Notes: generated from the sequence alone by a model not told the origin. A stretch of DNA of 64,000 bases from VXNE01 sp965200505 (GCA_965200505.1 OZ241343.1:1302001-1366000); one strand, 5' to 3'. Numbered from the stretch's first letter, positions 1-9,073 are shown. Translations and numbers: made by a program.

Positions 1-2
1 CG

Positions 3-1664
3 CTCGCCCGGATCGCGCACGATGGCTACAACCGGAACCACTTCTCGGGGAACGCGAAGAAGACGGACGGCGACAAGGACACCTTGGCGTGGCGGGCGCA
101 GCTACTCTATGAGTCGAGTGAGGACTTGAGCGTCCGGCTGTCACTGGACCGATCGGTCGACGACCCGGATCGCTCCATCACGCCGGTGCGCGTCACTGGT
201 GGGCCGGCATTGGTCGCCGCCAGTGCGGATTTCACACCTGGAAGGCCGTTTGATGTTGAGGCGGACTTCAACGATGTGGAGCGGTTGGAGGCCGACGGCG
301 CCGCGGCCGTCATCGACTATCAGCTGTCGGACACCACCGCGTTGAAGTCCATCACGTCCTTCCGGCGCCTTCAGCATGCAACCCACATCGACCTTGACGG
401 CACCGGCCTCGAGATCTTCGGCGTGCATGTCGATCAGCGGCAAGACCAAGTGAGCCAAGAGTTTCAGATTGCCCATGATTCCGGTGGAGCGCTGAACGCG
501 CTGTTGGGCGCATACTACTTTTCGGAGGACGACGTTTCGCCGGATGGGATCGCCAATGTGGAGCCGATCAACTTCGGCGTATTCTTCTCGCCGTACGGAA
601 CGGTTAGCGAGAACGACCAATCTGTACGGGCCGCGGCGGTCTTTGGGGAGATCTCGTGGTTCCTCTCGCAGAACTGGGAGCTGACGGCCGGCCTTCGGTA
701 CACGGACGAAACCAAACGCCTGCGTCGGAAGGCTTGCCAGAACCTGGCCATTCTGGGCACGGTTTTGCCAAGTATCGACGAGTGCAACCCGCCGGCCGCC
801 TCATCCAACCCGTTCGCGCTCAGTTTGGATCTGGAGGAGAACTTCAGCAAGCTAACGCCCAAACTGGCGCTGAGCTACAGTTCGGACGAACTGGGGCTTG
901 CGTACTTCACCTACGCGCAGGGCTTCAAGAGCGGTGGATTCGACGGTCGCATCGGCTACAACGGCGCCAGCAACGCGGATGCCGTGACCACACAGGCGGA
1001 GCCCTATGACCCGGAGGTCGCCGACACCTACGAGTTAGGCTGGAAGGGGCGCTTGGCGGACGGGCGTTTGCGTATGAGCACGGCCGTTTTTTGCAACGAC
1101 TATCGGGATCTGCAGCTCAGCAGCTTCTCCGCAACGCCGGAAGGCGGCTTCGCCACAGTGTTCACCAACGCCGGCAAGGCGAGGCATTGCGGCGCGGAGG
1201 CGGAGCTGCTGGCCCGGCCAGCCCAGAATCTGCTGGTCAGCCTGAATCTTGGCTACTTGAAGGCGGAGTACAAGGAGTTCATCAACAGCCAGATGCAGGA
1301 TGTGAGCAAAGCGCTCGAGCCCATAAACTCACCGGAGTTCAGCGGCAACTTCGGCCTGCAGTATCGGCACCCAATGGGCTTTGCCTGGTTGGTGATCGGT
1401 GCGGATTTGAGCTACCGCTCCACATACCATGTGGAAGTCAACAATCTGGACGCCTTGCGACAGGGCACCTTCACGCTGGTGAACGCGGCGATTGGCATTG
1501 AGGACAACGAAGACAAATGGGATCTGTTCTTCAGTGCCAAGAACCTGACCGACGAAGCCTACATCACGCACGGGTTCGACCTAACGGCCTTCCCGGGCAT
1601 CGGCTTGGCCTACTATGGGGCGCCGCGAACCTACAACATGGGATTTCGCTATCGCCCCTTGTAG
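3..1664 (+). CDS. TonB-dependent receptor, C-terminal part (5' end outside window)
   Basis: The frame is open from base 3 with no convincing start, so the gene begins upstream; 553 codons are present. The sequence is the beta-barrel part of an outer-membrane TonB-dependent receptor: alternating aromatic/polar strands, the phrase TYAQGFKSGGFDGR typical of the FecA-like barrel in sphingomonad/gammaproteobacterial receptors, the NLTDEAY motif near the C-terminus and an ending of APRTYNMGFRYRPL. Such receptors import siderophores, sugars or other large solutes using TonB-ExbBD energy. The N-terminal plug and TonB box are missing from the window. The last residue is Leu, where many barrels end in Phe. 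The substrate cannot be told. The next gene runs convergently, so no operon partner is visible downstream. Confidence 0.88.
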   Translation, partial: LARIAHDGYNRNHFSGNAKKTDGDKDTLAWRAQLLYESSEDLSVRLSLDRSVDDPDRSITPVRVTGGPALVAASADFTPGRPFDVEADFNDVERLEADGAAAVIDYQLSDTTALKSITSFRRLQHATHIDLDGTGLEIFGVHVDQRQDQVSQEFQIAHDSGGALNALLGAYYFSEDDVSPDGIANVEPINFGVFFSPYGTVSENDQSVRAAAVFGEISWFLSQNWELTAGLRYTDETKRLRRKACQNLAILGTVLPSIDECNPPAASSNPFALSLDLEENFSKLTPKLALSYSSDELGLAYFTYAQGFKSGGFDGRIGYNGASNADAVTTQAEPYDPEVADTYELGWKGRLADGRLRMSTAVFCNDYRDLQLSSFSATPEGGFATVFTNAGKARHCGAEAELLARPAQNLLVSLNLGYLKAEYKEFINSQMQDVSKALEPINSPEFSGNFGLQYRHPMGFAWLVIGADLSYRSTYHVEVNNLDALRQGTFTLVNAAIGIEDNEDKWDLFFSAKNLTDEAYITHGFDLTAFPGIGLAYYGAPRTYNMGFRYRPL

Positions 1665-1688
1665 TGGACGGAGGGCGTGGCCGGGCGC

Positions 1689-2870
1689 TCAGCCGAGCCC
1701 GGCCAGCCAATCGCGGATGCCTTGGCCGATGGCGTCCGGCGAGTCTTCCTGCACGAAGTGGGAACCCGCGACGGTGATCTCCGTTTGATTCGGCCACTGC
1801 CTGCAGAGTTCGCGCTGGGCCCCGGTTAGGATGGCGCCCGGCTCGGCGTTCACGAACAGCTTGGGCACATCCGAGGCGCCCAGCCAGCGGGCGTAGTCCG
1901 CGGCGATCCGCGTCACGTCCTTCGGTTCGCCGGCGATGGGAATCTCACGCGGCCAAGTCAACGTCGGGCGGCGCCCCTCGCCGGCTTCCATGAAGGGCCG
2001 CCGGTAGGCGTTCATCTCCGCGTCGCCGAGTTTGCGCAGCACGGAGCGCGGCAGCATGGTTTCGACGAAGGCATTGCCTTGCAGGATGATCTCCTCACCC
2101 TGCGGCGAGCGGAACCCTTGGAAGGCGGCCCGCGCCGCCGCCGGCCAATCGTCCCACCCGGCGATGGGCGCGACGATGGCCTCCATGTAGGCGATGCCCC
2201 GCACGGCGTCCCGGTGCAGGTTCGCCCAGTCGAAGCCGAGCGCGGAACCCCAGTCGTGTATCACCAAGGTGACGTTCTCGGCAACGCCGAGCGCATCGAG
2301 CAGCGCGTCAAGGTATTCGCGGTGCTCGACGAAGCGGTAACTGTCCTTGCTGGAGGGTTCCAGCTTCTCCGAATCCCCCATGCCGATGAGGTCCGGCGCG
2401 ATGCAGCGGCCCATCCCCTCAAGGTGTGGGATGACGTTGCGCCAGAGATAGGATGAAGTGGGATTGCCATGCAGGAAGACGATGGGGTCGCCCTCGCCCA
2501 CCTCCACGTAGGCCATGCGCTTGCCCAGCACTTGGGCGTGGCGCTTCGGGTAGCGCTCGATGCCGGAGACGTCGCCATCCGGCCCCAGCCCCTGCACGAA
2601 CATCGCCGTGGCGCCCGGCGCATGGTCGTGGCGGATGGGGATGATCTCCTTGTAGGCATCGGATTCCCACCAACCCCGCGCGTCGGCCATGGTCGGGAAG
2701 CGGATGATGACATTGTGGTTCGGCGGCTCGTCACCCTCCACGGAGTCAGCCGGCCCCGCCGCGAGCACCCAGCCCTTGAACGGTTTGATGGTGCGGATGA
2801 CGCCGCGCTCGTAGGGGCGGAAGGCGTCGCGGTCCTGAACTGGCACATGGGCGATGAGGAAGGCGGGCAC
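1689..2870 (-). CDS. DUF1330-haloalkane dehalogenase fusion protein
   Basis: A 393-residue alpha/beta hydrolase with an extra N-terminal domain. Residues 1-95 read as DUF1330 (starts PAFLIAHVPVQDRDAF), and about 105-393 as a haloalkane dehalogenase of the LinB/DhaA (HLD-II) type. The catalytic set is visible: nucleophile D206 in VIHDWGSALGF, catalytic acid E230 in AYMEAIV, base H371 in AGSHFVQED, and halide-binding N136 (HGNPTSS) and W207. The family hydrolyses carbon-halogen bonds to alcohol plus halide in the cytoplasm. I chose the GTG at 2870 because GGGGAG lies 7 bases before it and the protein then begins as DUF1330 proteins do; ATG at 2891 is possible. No transport or regulatory partner is adjacent. 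The substrate is unknown, and some HLD-like proteins have low activity. Confidence 0.85.
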   Translation of the reverse strand: MPAFLIAHVPVQDRDAFRPYERGVIRTIKPFKGWVLAAGPADSVEGDEPPNHNVIIRFPTMADARGWWESDAYKEIIPIRHDHAPGATAMFVQGLGPDGDVSGIERYPKRHAQVLGKRMAYVEVGEGDPIVFLHGNPTSSYLWRNVIPHLEGMGRCIAPDLIGMGDSEKLEPSSKDSYRFVEHREYLDALLDALGVAENVTLVIHDWGSALGFDWANLHRDAVRGIAYMEAIVAPIAGWDDWPAAARAAFQGFRSPQGEEIILQGNAFVETMLPRSVLRKLGDAEMNAYRRPFMEAGEGRRPTLTWPREIPIAGEPKDVTRIAADYARWLGASDVPKLFVNAEPGAILTGAQRELCRQWPNQTEITVAGSHFVQEDSPDAIGQGIRDWLAGLG

Positions 2871-2991
2871 GGTGAAACTCCCCGATGGCATCGAATGGGT
2901 GCGGCAATGCTTGCACAAACCACCGCGTTTCGTCATCCGCGGGCACCGCGCATCGCCGTAGAATCGACGCCGCCGACCGGAACAGGGCACC

Positions 2992-3411
2992 GTGGCGATG
3001 AACGCCGAGCTTGAGATTCCCGTCCGTGGACAGGGGCTCCACGACATCACCGGCAAGGTCGAGGCGGCCGTGGCGGCGGCGGGGCAACGGCAGGGGCTGG
3101 CGACGGTCTTCATTCGCCACACTTCGGCAAGCTTGGTGATTCAAGAGAATGCGGACCCCGCGGTGCTGCACGACATGCAAGCGTTCTTGGCCCGCCTCGT
3201 GCCGGAGGGCGACCCGCGGTACACCCACGTCGAGGAAGGCGCGGACGACATGCCGGCACACATCAAGGGCGCCTTGACGCAAACGCACCTGTCGATTCCC
3301 GTGGTGGATGGGCGTTTGGCGCTGGGCACTTGGCAGGGCATCTTCCTGTGGGAGCATCGGCATCGGCGCACCACCCGGCGCATCGTGGTGAACGTGTTGG
3401 GGAACGGCTGA
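2992..3411 (+). CDS. YjbQ/UPF0047 family protein
   Basis: A 139-residue member of the UPF0047 (YjbQ) family, sometimes called secondary thiamine-phosphate synthase because some members complement thiE mutants. Diagnostic segments are FIRHTSASLVIQENAD near residue 41 and the C-terminal GTWQGIFLWEHR. The His and acidic residues of these motifs form the probable metal/phosphate site. Length is normal for the family. Start is GTG 2992 or ATG 2998, two codons apart. The gene is divergent from the dehalogenase gene and convergent with comF. Real cellular role is unsettled for the family. Confidence 0.85.
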   Translation: MAMNAELEIPVRGQGLHDITGKVEAAVAAAGQRQGLATVFIRHTSASLVIQENADPAVLHDMQAFLARLVPEGDPRYTHVEEGADDMPAHIKGALTQTHLSIPVVDGRLALGTWQGIFLWEHRHRRTTRRIVVNVLGNG

Positions 3412-3427
3412 GCACGGCCGGGGCCGC

Positions 3428-3446
3428 CGAGCCTTCGGTTGGCTCG
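3428..3446. terminator. possible hairpin between convergent genes
   Basis: Inverted repeat CGAGCC-(7 nt)-GGCTCG between the convergent yjbQ-like and comF genes. It lacks a T-run on either side, so a factor-independent terminator role is only a guess from its position. Confidence 0.3.
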
Positions 3447-3475
3447 ACACCCGGGCGCCAGCGGTGTGCGTCGCG

Positions 3476-4168
3476 TCAGGTGAGCGGCGTGTGCGCCGCG
3501 GTCCAAACGCGAACGTTGCCTGCCCCGGCCGCCAGCAACGCCAACGCCGCCGCTTCCGTCGTGGCGCCGGTGGTGAGCACATCATCCACCAAGGCGACAT
3601 CCCGCCCGGCCACGGCGGCCGACGCTTGGAACGCGTTGCGCAGGTTGCGCCGCCGCGTTCGCGCATCCAGCGATTGTTGCGGCGGGGTGTGGCGTGTGCG
3701 TTTGAGCGAGCGGTAATCCACCGGCACCCCGACCAAGCGTCCCAGACGGGCCGCCAGCAGCGCGGCTTGGTTGTAGCCCCTGGCCATGCGCCGTCGCCAA
3801 GAGAGCGGCACCGGCGTCAACACGTCCGGGGGCGGGTCGGCCAGCACGGCGGGCGCCATCAACTCGGCGAGAACACGCGCCTCGAGCAGCCCGTTGCCGC
3901 GCTTCAACCCGTGGATGAGGCGTGTCATTGGCGGCGTGTAAGTGAACGGCGCCACGGTGCGTGTCTGTGGCGGTGGCGTGACGAGGCAGGCGGGGCATTC
4001 GCCGTCCAAGCGCGGCGTAGGGCGTCCGCAGCGCTGGCAGGCACCCGTGTTCAGCGCCAGGTCGGCACGACACGCGGCACACAAGTCCAGCCCGTGGCCG
4101 GTCTCGCTGCGGCATAGGGCGCAAAGGCCGGGCAAGAGCCGCCAAAGTTGCATCGCACGCGCTCGCAC
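3476..4168 (-). CDS. comF: ComF family phosphoribosyltransferase-like protein
   Basis: A 230-residue ComF protein. The N-terminal ~60 residues hold two Cys-pair clusters (CALCR...CAAC and CQRCG...CPAC) that form the usual zinc-ribbon pair. The C-terminal half is a type I phosphoribosyltransferase fold with the PRPP-binding signature VALVDDVLTTGATTE near residues 190-204. ComF acts in single-strand DNA handling during natural transformation where studied (Helicobacter, Haemophilus). Length and domain order are normal. ATG 4168 gives RARAMQLWRLLPG; an internal ATG five codons later is an alternative. The gene stands alone, convergent with the YjbQ gene. Confidence 0.9.
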   Translation of the reverse strand: MRARAMQLWRLLPGLCALCRSETGHGLDLCAACRADLALNTGACQRCGRPTPRLDGECPACLVTPPPQTRTVAPFTYTPPMTRLIHGLKRGNGLLEARVLAELMAPAVLADPPPDVLTPVPLSWRRRMARGYNQAALLAARLGRLVGVPVDYRSLKRTRHTPPQQSLDARTRRRNLRNAFQASAAVAGRDVALVDDVLTTGATTEAAALALLAAGAGNVRVWTAAHTPLT

Positions 4169-4271
4169 ATCGAGTGACGAGGGCGGCTTCTACCCTGTGC
4201 ATCGCGCCACGTCTGTAGGACATTGGCGCCGCCGAGTGTGCGAGCCGTCCTCAAACGGCCGCGCCGGGAAG

Positions 4272-5195
4272 TCAGCGAATGGCCACCGGATTGATGACGG
4301 CTTGCACAGCCCCCTCAAAGCGCGGCTGGCCGAGCACGAACAGGAACTCCCACGCTTCGTCCTGAGCAAGGGCGGCGGTGTTCATGTTCTCCAGAATGTA
4401 GATGCCGTTCTTCGCCAACAGCTCGACATGCACGGGGAAGGCGACCGTCTCGTCTTCGCCGGGCAGCACTTCCAAGCCCCAACTGTCCGCCCCCACGGCC
4501 ACCACGTCGAGGCTCGCCAGATGCTTCGCGCCGTCCAGCCCCAAGCCCGGCTCGCCGCTCATGAAGCGCTCGCCGTCCTCCGCCACGGACAGCCATCCGG
4601 TGTGGAACAACACCACGTCGCCCTTGCCGATGGCGACGCCCTGCGCCTTGGCTTGCGCCTTGATGGCCGCGCTGTTGAACACCTTGCCCGCCGGCAGCGG
4701 GCTCTCGCCGAAATGGCGCGTCATGTCCAGCAACACCCCGCGGCCCACGATGGGCGGCAGCTTGTCTATGGACAGCGCCTTCAGCCCGGTGGCGCTCACG
4801 ATGTCCTTCGCGTGGTGGCCGTTGTAGTACACATGGTTCACGCCCATGTGGCCTAAGCCGTCGAGCTGGCTGCCGATGCCCATCCAAGTATTCAGCAGAT
4901 CGTCATTGCCGGTGGCGAGATTGGCGCCCATCGTCGGCCCAGTGTCTTGGCCGGGCTGGATGATGGTGATGGCGTAGCGCCGCGGCGGATACGCCGGCGT
5001 GTCCCACCCGGTCACCACGCCCAGCGGGTACGCCTTGCCGGTGGTGACGAGGCGGGCCGCCGCGACCACCTGTTCCGGCGCCAGGTGATTGATGGCGCCC
5101 AGCGTGTCGCCGGCACCGTGCTTGGAGGGATACCAGTCCTCCCCGTGCGCGAAGGGCGCGGCGAGCAGGATCAGCAACAGGAACAGTTTGCTCAT
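4272..5195 (-). CDS. secreted cyclase family protein (kynurenine formamidase-like)
   Basis: A 307-residue protein with a clear signal peptide (MSKLFLLLILLAAPFAHG) followed by a PF04199 cyclase domain. The metal-binding motif region reads QLDGLGHMGVN, and GDVVLFHTGW and GADSWGLEVLP are further family marks. Relatives hydrolyse N-formylkynurenine or act in polyketide/aromatic pathways, using Zn or Mn. Export to the periplasm is inferred from the signal peptide. ATG 5195 is preceded by AGGGGA at good spacing, which decides this start over longer in-frame options. The neighbouring plus-strand dehydrogenase genes start 160 bp away, divergently. Substrate unknown. Confidence 0.82.
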   Translation of the reverse strand: MSKLFLLLILLAAPFAHGEDWYPSKHGAGDTLGAINHLAPEQVVAAARLVTTGKAYPLGVVTGWDTPAYPPRRYAITIIQPGQDTGPTMGANLATGNDDLLNTWMGIGSQLDGLGHMGVNHVYYNGHHAKDIVSATGLKALSIDKLPPIVGRGVLLDMTRHFGESPLPAGKVFNSAAIKAQAKAQGVAIGKGDVVLFHTGWLSVAEDGERFMSGEPGLGLDGAKHLASLDVVAVGADSWGLEVLPGEDETVAFPVHVELLAKNGIYILENMNTAALAQDEAWEFLFVLGQPRFEGAVQAVINPVAIR

Positions 5196-5354
5196 CAAGC
5201 GTCCCCTGAGGTGCGATGGAGCTTGGATGATACGTTTTCTTGATGGTCGTGCTGTCTCCGCAGCGGGTGCCGACGCCTTTGCCCGCGGTGCGGTGCGTGT
5301 TACCTTGCATCGTTCTTGGCAGCGCAATGCCCGCGCCACTTCTTGGAACACTGC

Positions 5355-5798
5355 ATGACACGCTCGGCGCCTACGCTCACCCGTCGCTCGTTCGCCGCGT
5401 TCTCCTGCGCGGCACCAGCGCTTGCGGCGGTGGGGGCAACGGTGCCGGATGCGGATGAGGTGGAAGCGCTCCTCGCCGTCTCGGCGCGTTTGACGGGCTT
5501 TGCGCCGGGCGAATTGGACGCGGATTTCGCCACCGGCCTTTTGGCGGCGCTGTTCGCTGCCGGGCCGCGTCCGCAGCTAACGAGGCTCCTCGGCGGCGCC
5601 TCCGTGCCGGCGCTGGAGGAAGACATCATTTCGGCTTGGTACACCGGCACGCTGCCGCTCCCCACCGGGCCCGTCGTGGCCGCGTTGCGCGACGCGCTAG
5701 TTTGGCAAGCCACAGGCTTCGCCATGCCGCGCGGCATCTGCGCCGGCGCCGGCACGTGGGGCGAACCGCCGCAGGGCATGGAGCGGCCGGCGGCGTGA
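5355..5798 (+). CDS. sugar/alcohol dehydrogenase small subunit (Tat-exported, PF12318-like)
   Basis: A 147-residue protein starting MTRSAPTLTRRSFAAFS, a twin-arginine signal, followed by an Ala-rich hydrophobic core. It matches the small subunit of membrane-bound FAD-dependent sorbitol/glucose/gluconate dehydrogenases, which chaperones and exports the catalytic subunit. The stop overlaps the next start as GTGA, so the two are translationally coupled. The family's usual third partner, a membrane multiheme cytochrome c, is not in this neighbourhood. Sequence marks near the C-terminus (CAGAGTWGEPP) fit the family. Substrate unknown. Confidence 0.75.
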   Translation: MTRSAPTLTRRSFAAFSCAAPALAAVGATVPDADEVEALLAVSARLTGFAPGELDADFATGLLAALFAAGPRPQLTRLLGGASVPALEEDIISAWYTGTLPLPTGPVVAALRDALVWQATGFAMPRGICAGAGTWGEPPQGMERPAA

Positions 5799-7429
5799 GC
5801 ACGGGAGACATCCAAGCCGACGTCATCGTTGTGGGTTCGGGGGTCGCTGGTGCGCTGGTGGCAGAGCGCTTGGCCCGGCAGGGCGTGAGCGTGGCCATCT
5901 TGGAGGCCGGTGGCCATGTGGACCGGGGCGAGTCCACGCGCCGCTACTTGAACGCGCCCGTCAAGACACTGGAAAGCCCCTATGGGCTGAGCGCAGACGC
6001 CGATCATCCGTTGAGCAGCGACGCGGACCACTGGTATCGGCAAACCGGCCCGGACCAGTTCAAGAGCACCTATTTGAAGCTGGTCGGCGGCACCACTTGG
6101 CACTGGCTGGGCACTTGCCTCCGGTTTCTGCCCAACGATTTTCGTCTCAACACGCGCTACGGGCGCGGCATCGACTGGCCCATCGACTACGCGGCGCTGG
6201 AACCCTTCTACGTGGAGGCGGAACGCGAACTGGGCGTCGCCGGGGACTCGGAGGAGGACTTGGGTTCCCCACGTTCCGGCGCGTTTCCAATGCCGCCAGT
6301 CGCCACCACCTACCAAGACAAAGTGTTCGCCCGAGCGCTCGCAGGGTCGCCCTACCAAGTGGTCGCCACGCCGCAGGCGCGCAACTCCGTCGCCCATGCC
6401 GGCCGCCTGCCATGCTGCGGCAGCGCGAGTTGCATCCCGATTTGCCCGGTGGGCGCGAAATACGATGCCACCGACCATGTGGCGCGGGCGCAGCGCCAAG
6501 GCGCCACACTCCACGAGTGGACCACCGCCACAATGGTGGAGGTGGACGCCGCCAACCGCGTGGCCGGCGTTCGCTGGCGTCGCCCGGACGGCAGCGTGGG
6601 GCGCGCCGTCGGCCGCGCCTATGTGATCGCCGCACACGCCGTGGAAACGCCGCGGCTCCTGCTGCACTCGCGTTCCGAGCGCAACCCGGCCGGAGTCGCC
6701 AACCGCTCTGGCCAAGTGGGCCGGAACTTGATGGATCACCCCATCCAATTGAGCTGGGCCTTGGCCGGCGAGCCGGTGTGGCCCTACCGCGGGCCAATCT
6801 CCACTTCGGGCATCGAGAACCTTCGCGACGGCGCGGTGCGGCGCAACCGGGCGAGCCTGCGCATCCAGATCTCCAACGACGGTTGGAATTGGCCCACCGG
6901 TGGCGCTGCAACGCTGCCGCGCACTCTGGCCGAAGCTGGGCTTCGAGGCACCGAGCTGCGCGCCGCGGTGGCGCACCAAACGGCACGGCATGTGCAATTG
7001 GCGGCGCTCACGGAACAGTTGCCGTCGGCGGACAACCGCATCGTGCTGGACGCCGCCGAACGCGACGGCCACGGTGTGCCGTTGCCGCGCATCCACTACG
7101 ACATCGGCAGCTACGCCCGCGCCGGCCTCGCCGCCGCCCGCGCGGTACACGACGATGTGTTCGCCCGCTTGGGCGCCACGGACGTTCAGCACGGAGCGAA
7201 CTTCCAAGGCGCTGGCCACATCATCGGCACTTGCCGAATGGGGGGCAGCCCGGAGGCTTCAGTGGTGGACGCGGCACTGCGCAGCCACGACCACCCAAAC
7301 CTCTATCTCGCCGGCTCCGCCGTCTTCCCCACCGCCGGCACGGCGAACCCGACGCTCACCATCGCGGCACTGAGCCTGCGGCTGGCGGACCAGCTCTTGG
7401 CGGATTTGAAGCTCGGCTTGGCCGCTTGA
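5795..7429 (+). CDS. GMC family FAD dehydrogenase, 3Fe-4S type large subunit
   Basis: A 544-residue GMC oxidoreductase. The N-terminal Rossmann motif is IVVGSGVAGALVAERLARQG, and the C-terminus has GTCRMGG and GSAVFPTAGTANPTLTI, the flavin and catalytic region. Residues about 205-220 read LPCCGSASCIPICPVGAKY; this CC-x4-C-x3-C arrangement is the 3Fe-4S cluster motif of the FAD-dependent glucose dehydrogenase alpha subunit. The enzyme would oxidise a sugar or alcohol in the periplasm after co-export with the small subunit. Start is the GTG at 5795 inside GTGA, with GGAG upstream. Electron acceptor is unclear because no cytochrome subunit gene follows. Confidence 0.85.
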   Translation: MSTGDIQADVIVVGSGVAGALVAERLARQGVSVAILEAGGHVDRGESTRRYLNAPVKTLESPYGLSADADHPLSSDADHWYRQTGPDQFKSTYLKLVGGTTWHWLGTCLRFLPNDFRLNTRYGRGIDWPIDYAALEPFYVEAERELGVAGDSEEDLGSPRSGAFPMPPVATTYQDKVFARALAGSPYQVVATPQARNSVAHAGRLPCCGSASCIPICPVGAKYDATDHVARAQRQGATLHEWTTATMVEVDAANRVAGVRWRRPDGSVGRAVGRAYVIAAHAVETPRLLLHSRSERNPAGVANRSGQVGRNLMDHPIQLSWALAGEPVWPYRGPISTSGIENLRDGAVRRNRASLRIQISNDGWNWPTGGAATLPRTLAEAGLRGTELRAAVAHQTARHVQLAALTEQLPSADNRIVLDAAERDGHGVPLPRIHYDIGSYARAGLAAARAVHDDVFARLGATDVQHGANFQGAGHIIGTCRMGGSPEASVVDAALRSHDHPNLYLAGSAVFPTAGTANPTLTIAALSLRLADQLLADLKLGLAA

Positions 7430-7528
7430 AGGCCACGCCCCAAGGGCCATCGGCGCACCGCCACGGTTCTAAGCGGCACCCTGAACCGCTACGATGGCCG
7501 GCAGCCATCCCGCACCCGCGCCGCATCG

Positions 7529-8170
7529 ATGCCGAAGCTCGAACAGATGCCCGAACCGCACATCTACCAAGCCTACGGGGTTTATCTGTTGCGCTCGCGG
7601 CATCGTTTCGTGCGGCGTCTGCAGGGTGCCTTCAAGCCGTGCGTTCACGGCAACAAGACTTGGGAATCGAGCTTCCTCCTGATGGACTACCTGCGCGAGC
7701 GGCCGCCGCGGAAAGGCGCGCGTGTCATGGAGATCGGCTGCGGTTGGGGCGCCGCCGGCGTGTTTTGCGCCAAGGCGTTCGGCGCCAAGGTCACGGCGGT
7801 GGATGCGGACGGCAACGTGTTTCCGTTCTTGGAGCTCATCGCCGCGCTGAATGGTGTGAAGGTGATGCCCCTGAAGCGCCGCTTCGAGCAGCTCAGCACC
7901 GCGCGTTTGGGCGAGGAAGCGCTCTTGGTCGGTTCGGACATCTGCTTCTGGGATCGCATGGTGGGGCCCCTGACGAATCTGGTCTCCCGCGCCATGCGCG
8001 CCGGTGTGCAGCGCGTGGTGCTGGCGGACCCGGGCCGCACCACCTTCTACGAGCTGGCCGAGCGTTGCGCGCGACGCTGGCAGGTGGAACTGACGGAGTG
8101 GTACGCCACCGACCCGCGCCGTGCCATCGGCGAAGTGCTTGAAGTGCGCCCGCGGGCGGGCCAAGCGTGA
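7529..8170 (+). CDS. class I SAM-dependent methyltransferase
   Basis: A 213-residue protein with the SAM-binding motif VMEIGCGWGAAGVF at about residues 66-79 and a following acidic residue in VTAVDADGN. The rest looks like the Methyltransf_16/protein-lysine methyltransferase group (EALLVGSDICFWDRMVGPL as motif II/III region). Likely cytoplasmic protein or small-molecule methylation; the substrate cannot be predicted. The start at 7529 is consistent with the beginning of related proteins; a strong ribosome-binding site is not visible. Flanked by the GMC gene and a phosphoesterase on the same strand with 99 and 57 bp gaps. Confidence 0.75.
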   Translation: MPKLEQMPEPHIYQAYGVYLLRSRHRFVRRLQGAFKPCVHGNKTWESSFLLMDYLRERPPRKGARVMEIGCGWGAAGVFCAKAFGAKVTAVDADGNVFPFLELIAALNGVKVMPLKRRFEQLSTARLGEEALLVGSDICFWDRMVGPLTNLVSRAMRAGVQRVVLADPGRTTFYELAERCARRWQVELTEWYATDPRRAIGEVLEVRPRAGQA

Positions 8171-8227
8171 CGGTGTGGCGCCGAGCGCGAGGCGCTGCGT
8201 GGTTCATTCTGCCTTGGTGACAGTGAC

Positions 8228-8995
8228 GTGCTAATCCAAGTTCTTTCAGACTTGCACATCGAGGCGCACAACCCGCTGCCGGCCCCGGCCGCGGCGGCGG
8301 ACCTCGTGGTGCTTGCTGGGGACTTCGCGCCCTACGACGCCACGCGCCTCAAGTCACTCGCGGCCGCGTTGGATGGCGTCCCCACGATCTATGTGCCCGG
8401 CAACCACGAGTTCTACGGGCACGACATCGACACCGCTCGCAGACGGTTGCGCGAGACTTGCGCGCGGGTCGGCATCGAACTCTTGGACCGGCGCTCGCTC
8501 GTCACGGGCGGCGTTCGCTTCATCGGCGCCACCCTGTGGACGGACTTCCACTTGAACGGCATCGCCCACGCGCCGGGCGACATGGCGGTGGCGGCGCGTG
8601 GCGTGTCGGATTTCGTCGGCGCCATTCGGCATCGGGGCGAGCGCTTCACCGTGGCGGAGTCCGTGCGCCGGCATGTGGAGGATCGACGCTTCATCGAGCG
8701 CGAGCTCAGCGCGGCGCAAGCGGCTGGCGAGGTGGCCGTGGTCGTCACCCATCACGCGCCCACGCCCCGCTCCATCCGCCCGTGGTATGCAGGCAACCCC
8801 CTGAATCCCGCGTTCGCTTCAGATTTGGAGCGGCTCATCGCGCGCCATGCGCCACCGCTTTGGATTCACGGCCACATGCACGACAGCGTGGATGAGCAGT
8901 TGGGCGACACCCGTGTGCTGGCCAATCCCGGCGGCTACACGCCGGCGGAGAACCCGCGTTTCGACCCCATGCTCGTGGTGGAGGTTGGCGCTTGA
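8228..8995 (+). CDS. metallophosphoesterase
   Basis: A 255-residue calcineurin-like phosphoesterase with all five metal-site motifs in order: VLSDLHIE (D-x-H), VLAGDF (GD), VPGNHEFY (GNHE), VVVTHHAP and WIHGHMHD (GHxH). A dinuclear metal centre hydrolysing a phosphomonoester or diester is expected. Starts at GTG with almost no leader before the first strand, as is usual for the family. The Shine-Dalgarno is weak. Substrate unknown; no operon context helps. Confidence 0.85.
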   Translation: MLIQVLSDLHIEAHNPLPAPAAAADLVVLAGDFAPYDATRLKSLAAALDGVPTIYVPGNHEFYGHDIDTARRRLRETCARVGIELLDRRSLVTGGVRFIGATLWTDFHLNGIAHAPGDMAVAARGVSDFVGAIRHRGERFTVAESVRRHVEDRRFIERELSAAQAAGEVAVVVTHHAPTPRSIRPWYAGNPLNPAFASDLERLIARHAPPLWIHGHMHDSVDEQLGDTRVLANPGGYTPAENPRFDPMLVVEVGA

Positions 8996-9073
8996 GGCGT
9001 CGTGGGGCCAGCGCTCAGCCGGTGATGCATGGGTGATAGTCTCACGCCCAAGCGCCGCCCCGGAGGCTGATGG

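Noticed and set aside
5300..7219. A 639-codon minus-strand open frame opposite the GMC dehydrogenase
   Set aside because: Shadow frame; the plus strand has FAD and Fe-S motifs and coupled starts.
7460..7490. Weak inverted repeat CGGTTC...GAACCG after the GMC gene as a terminator
   Set aside because: Long loop and no T-run; not different from chance in GC-rich DNA.
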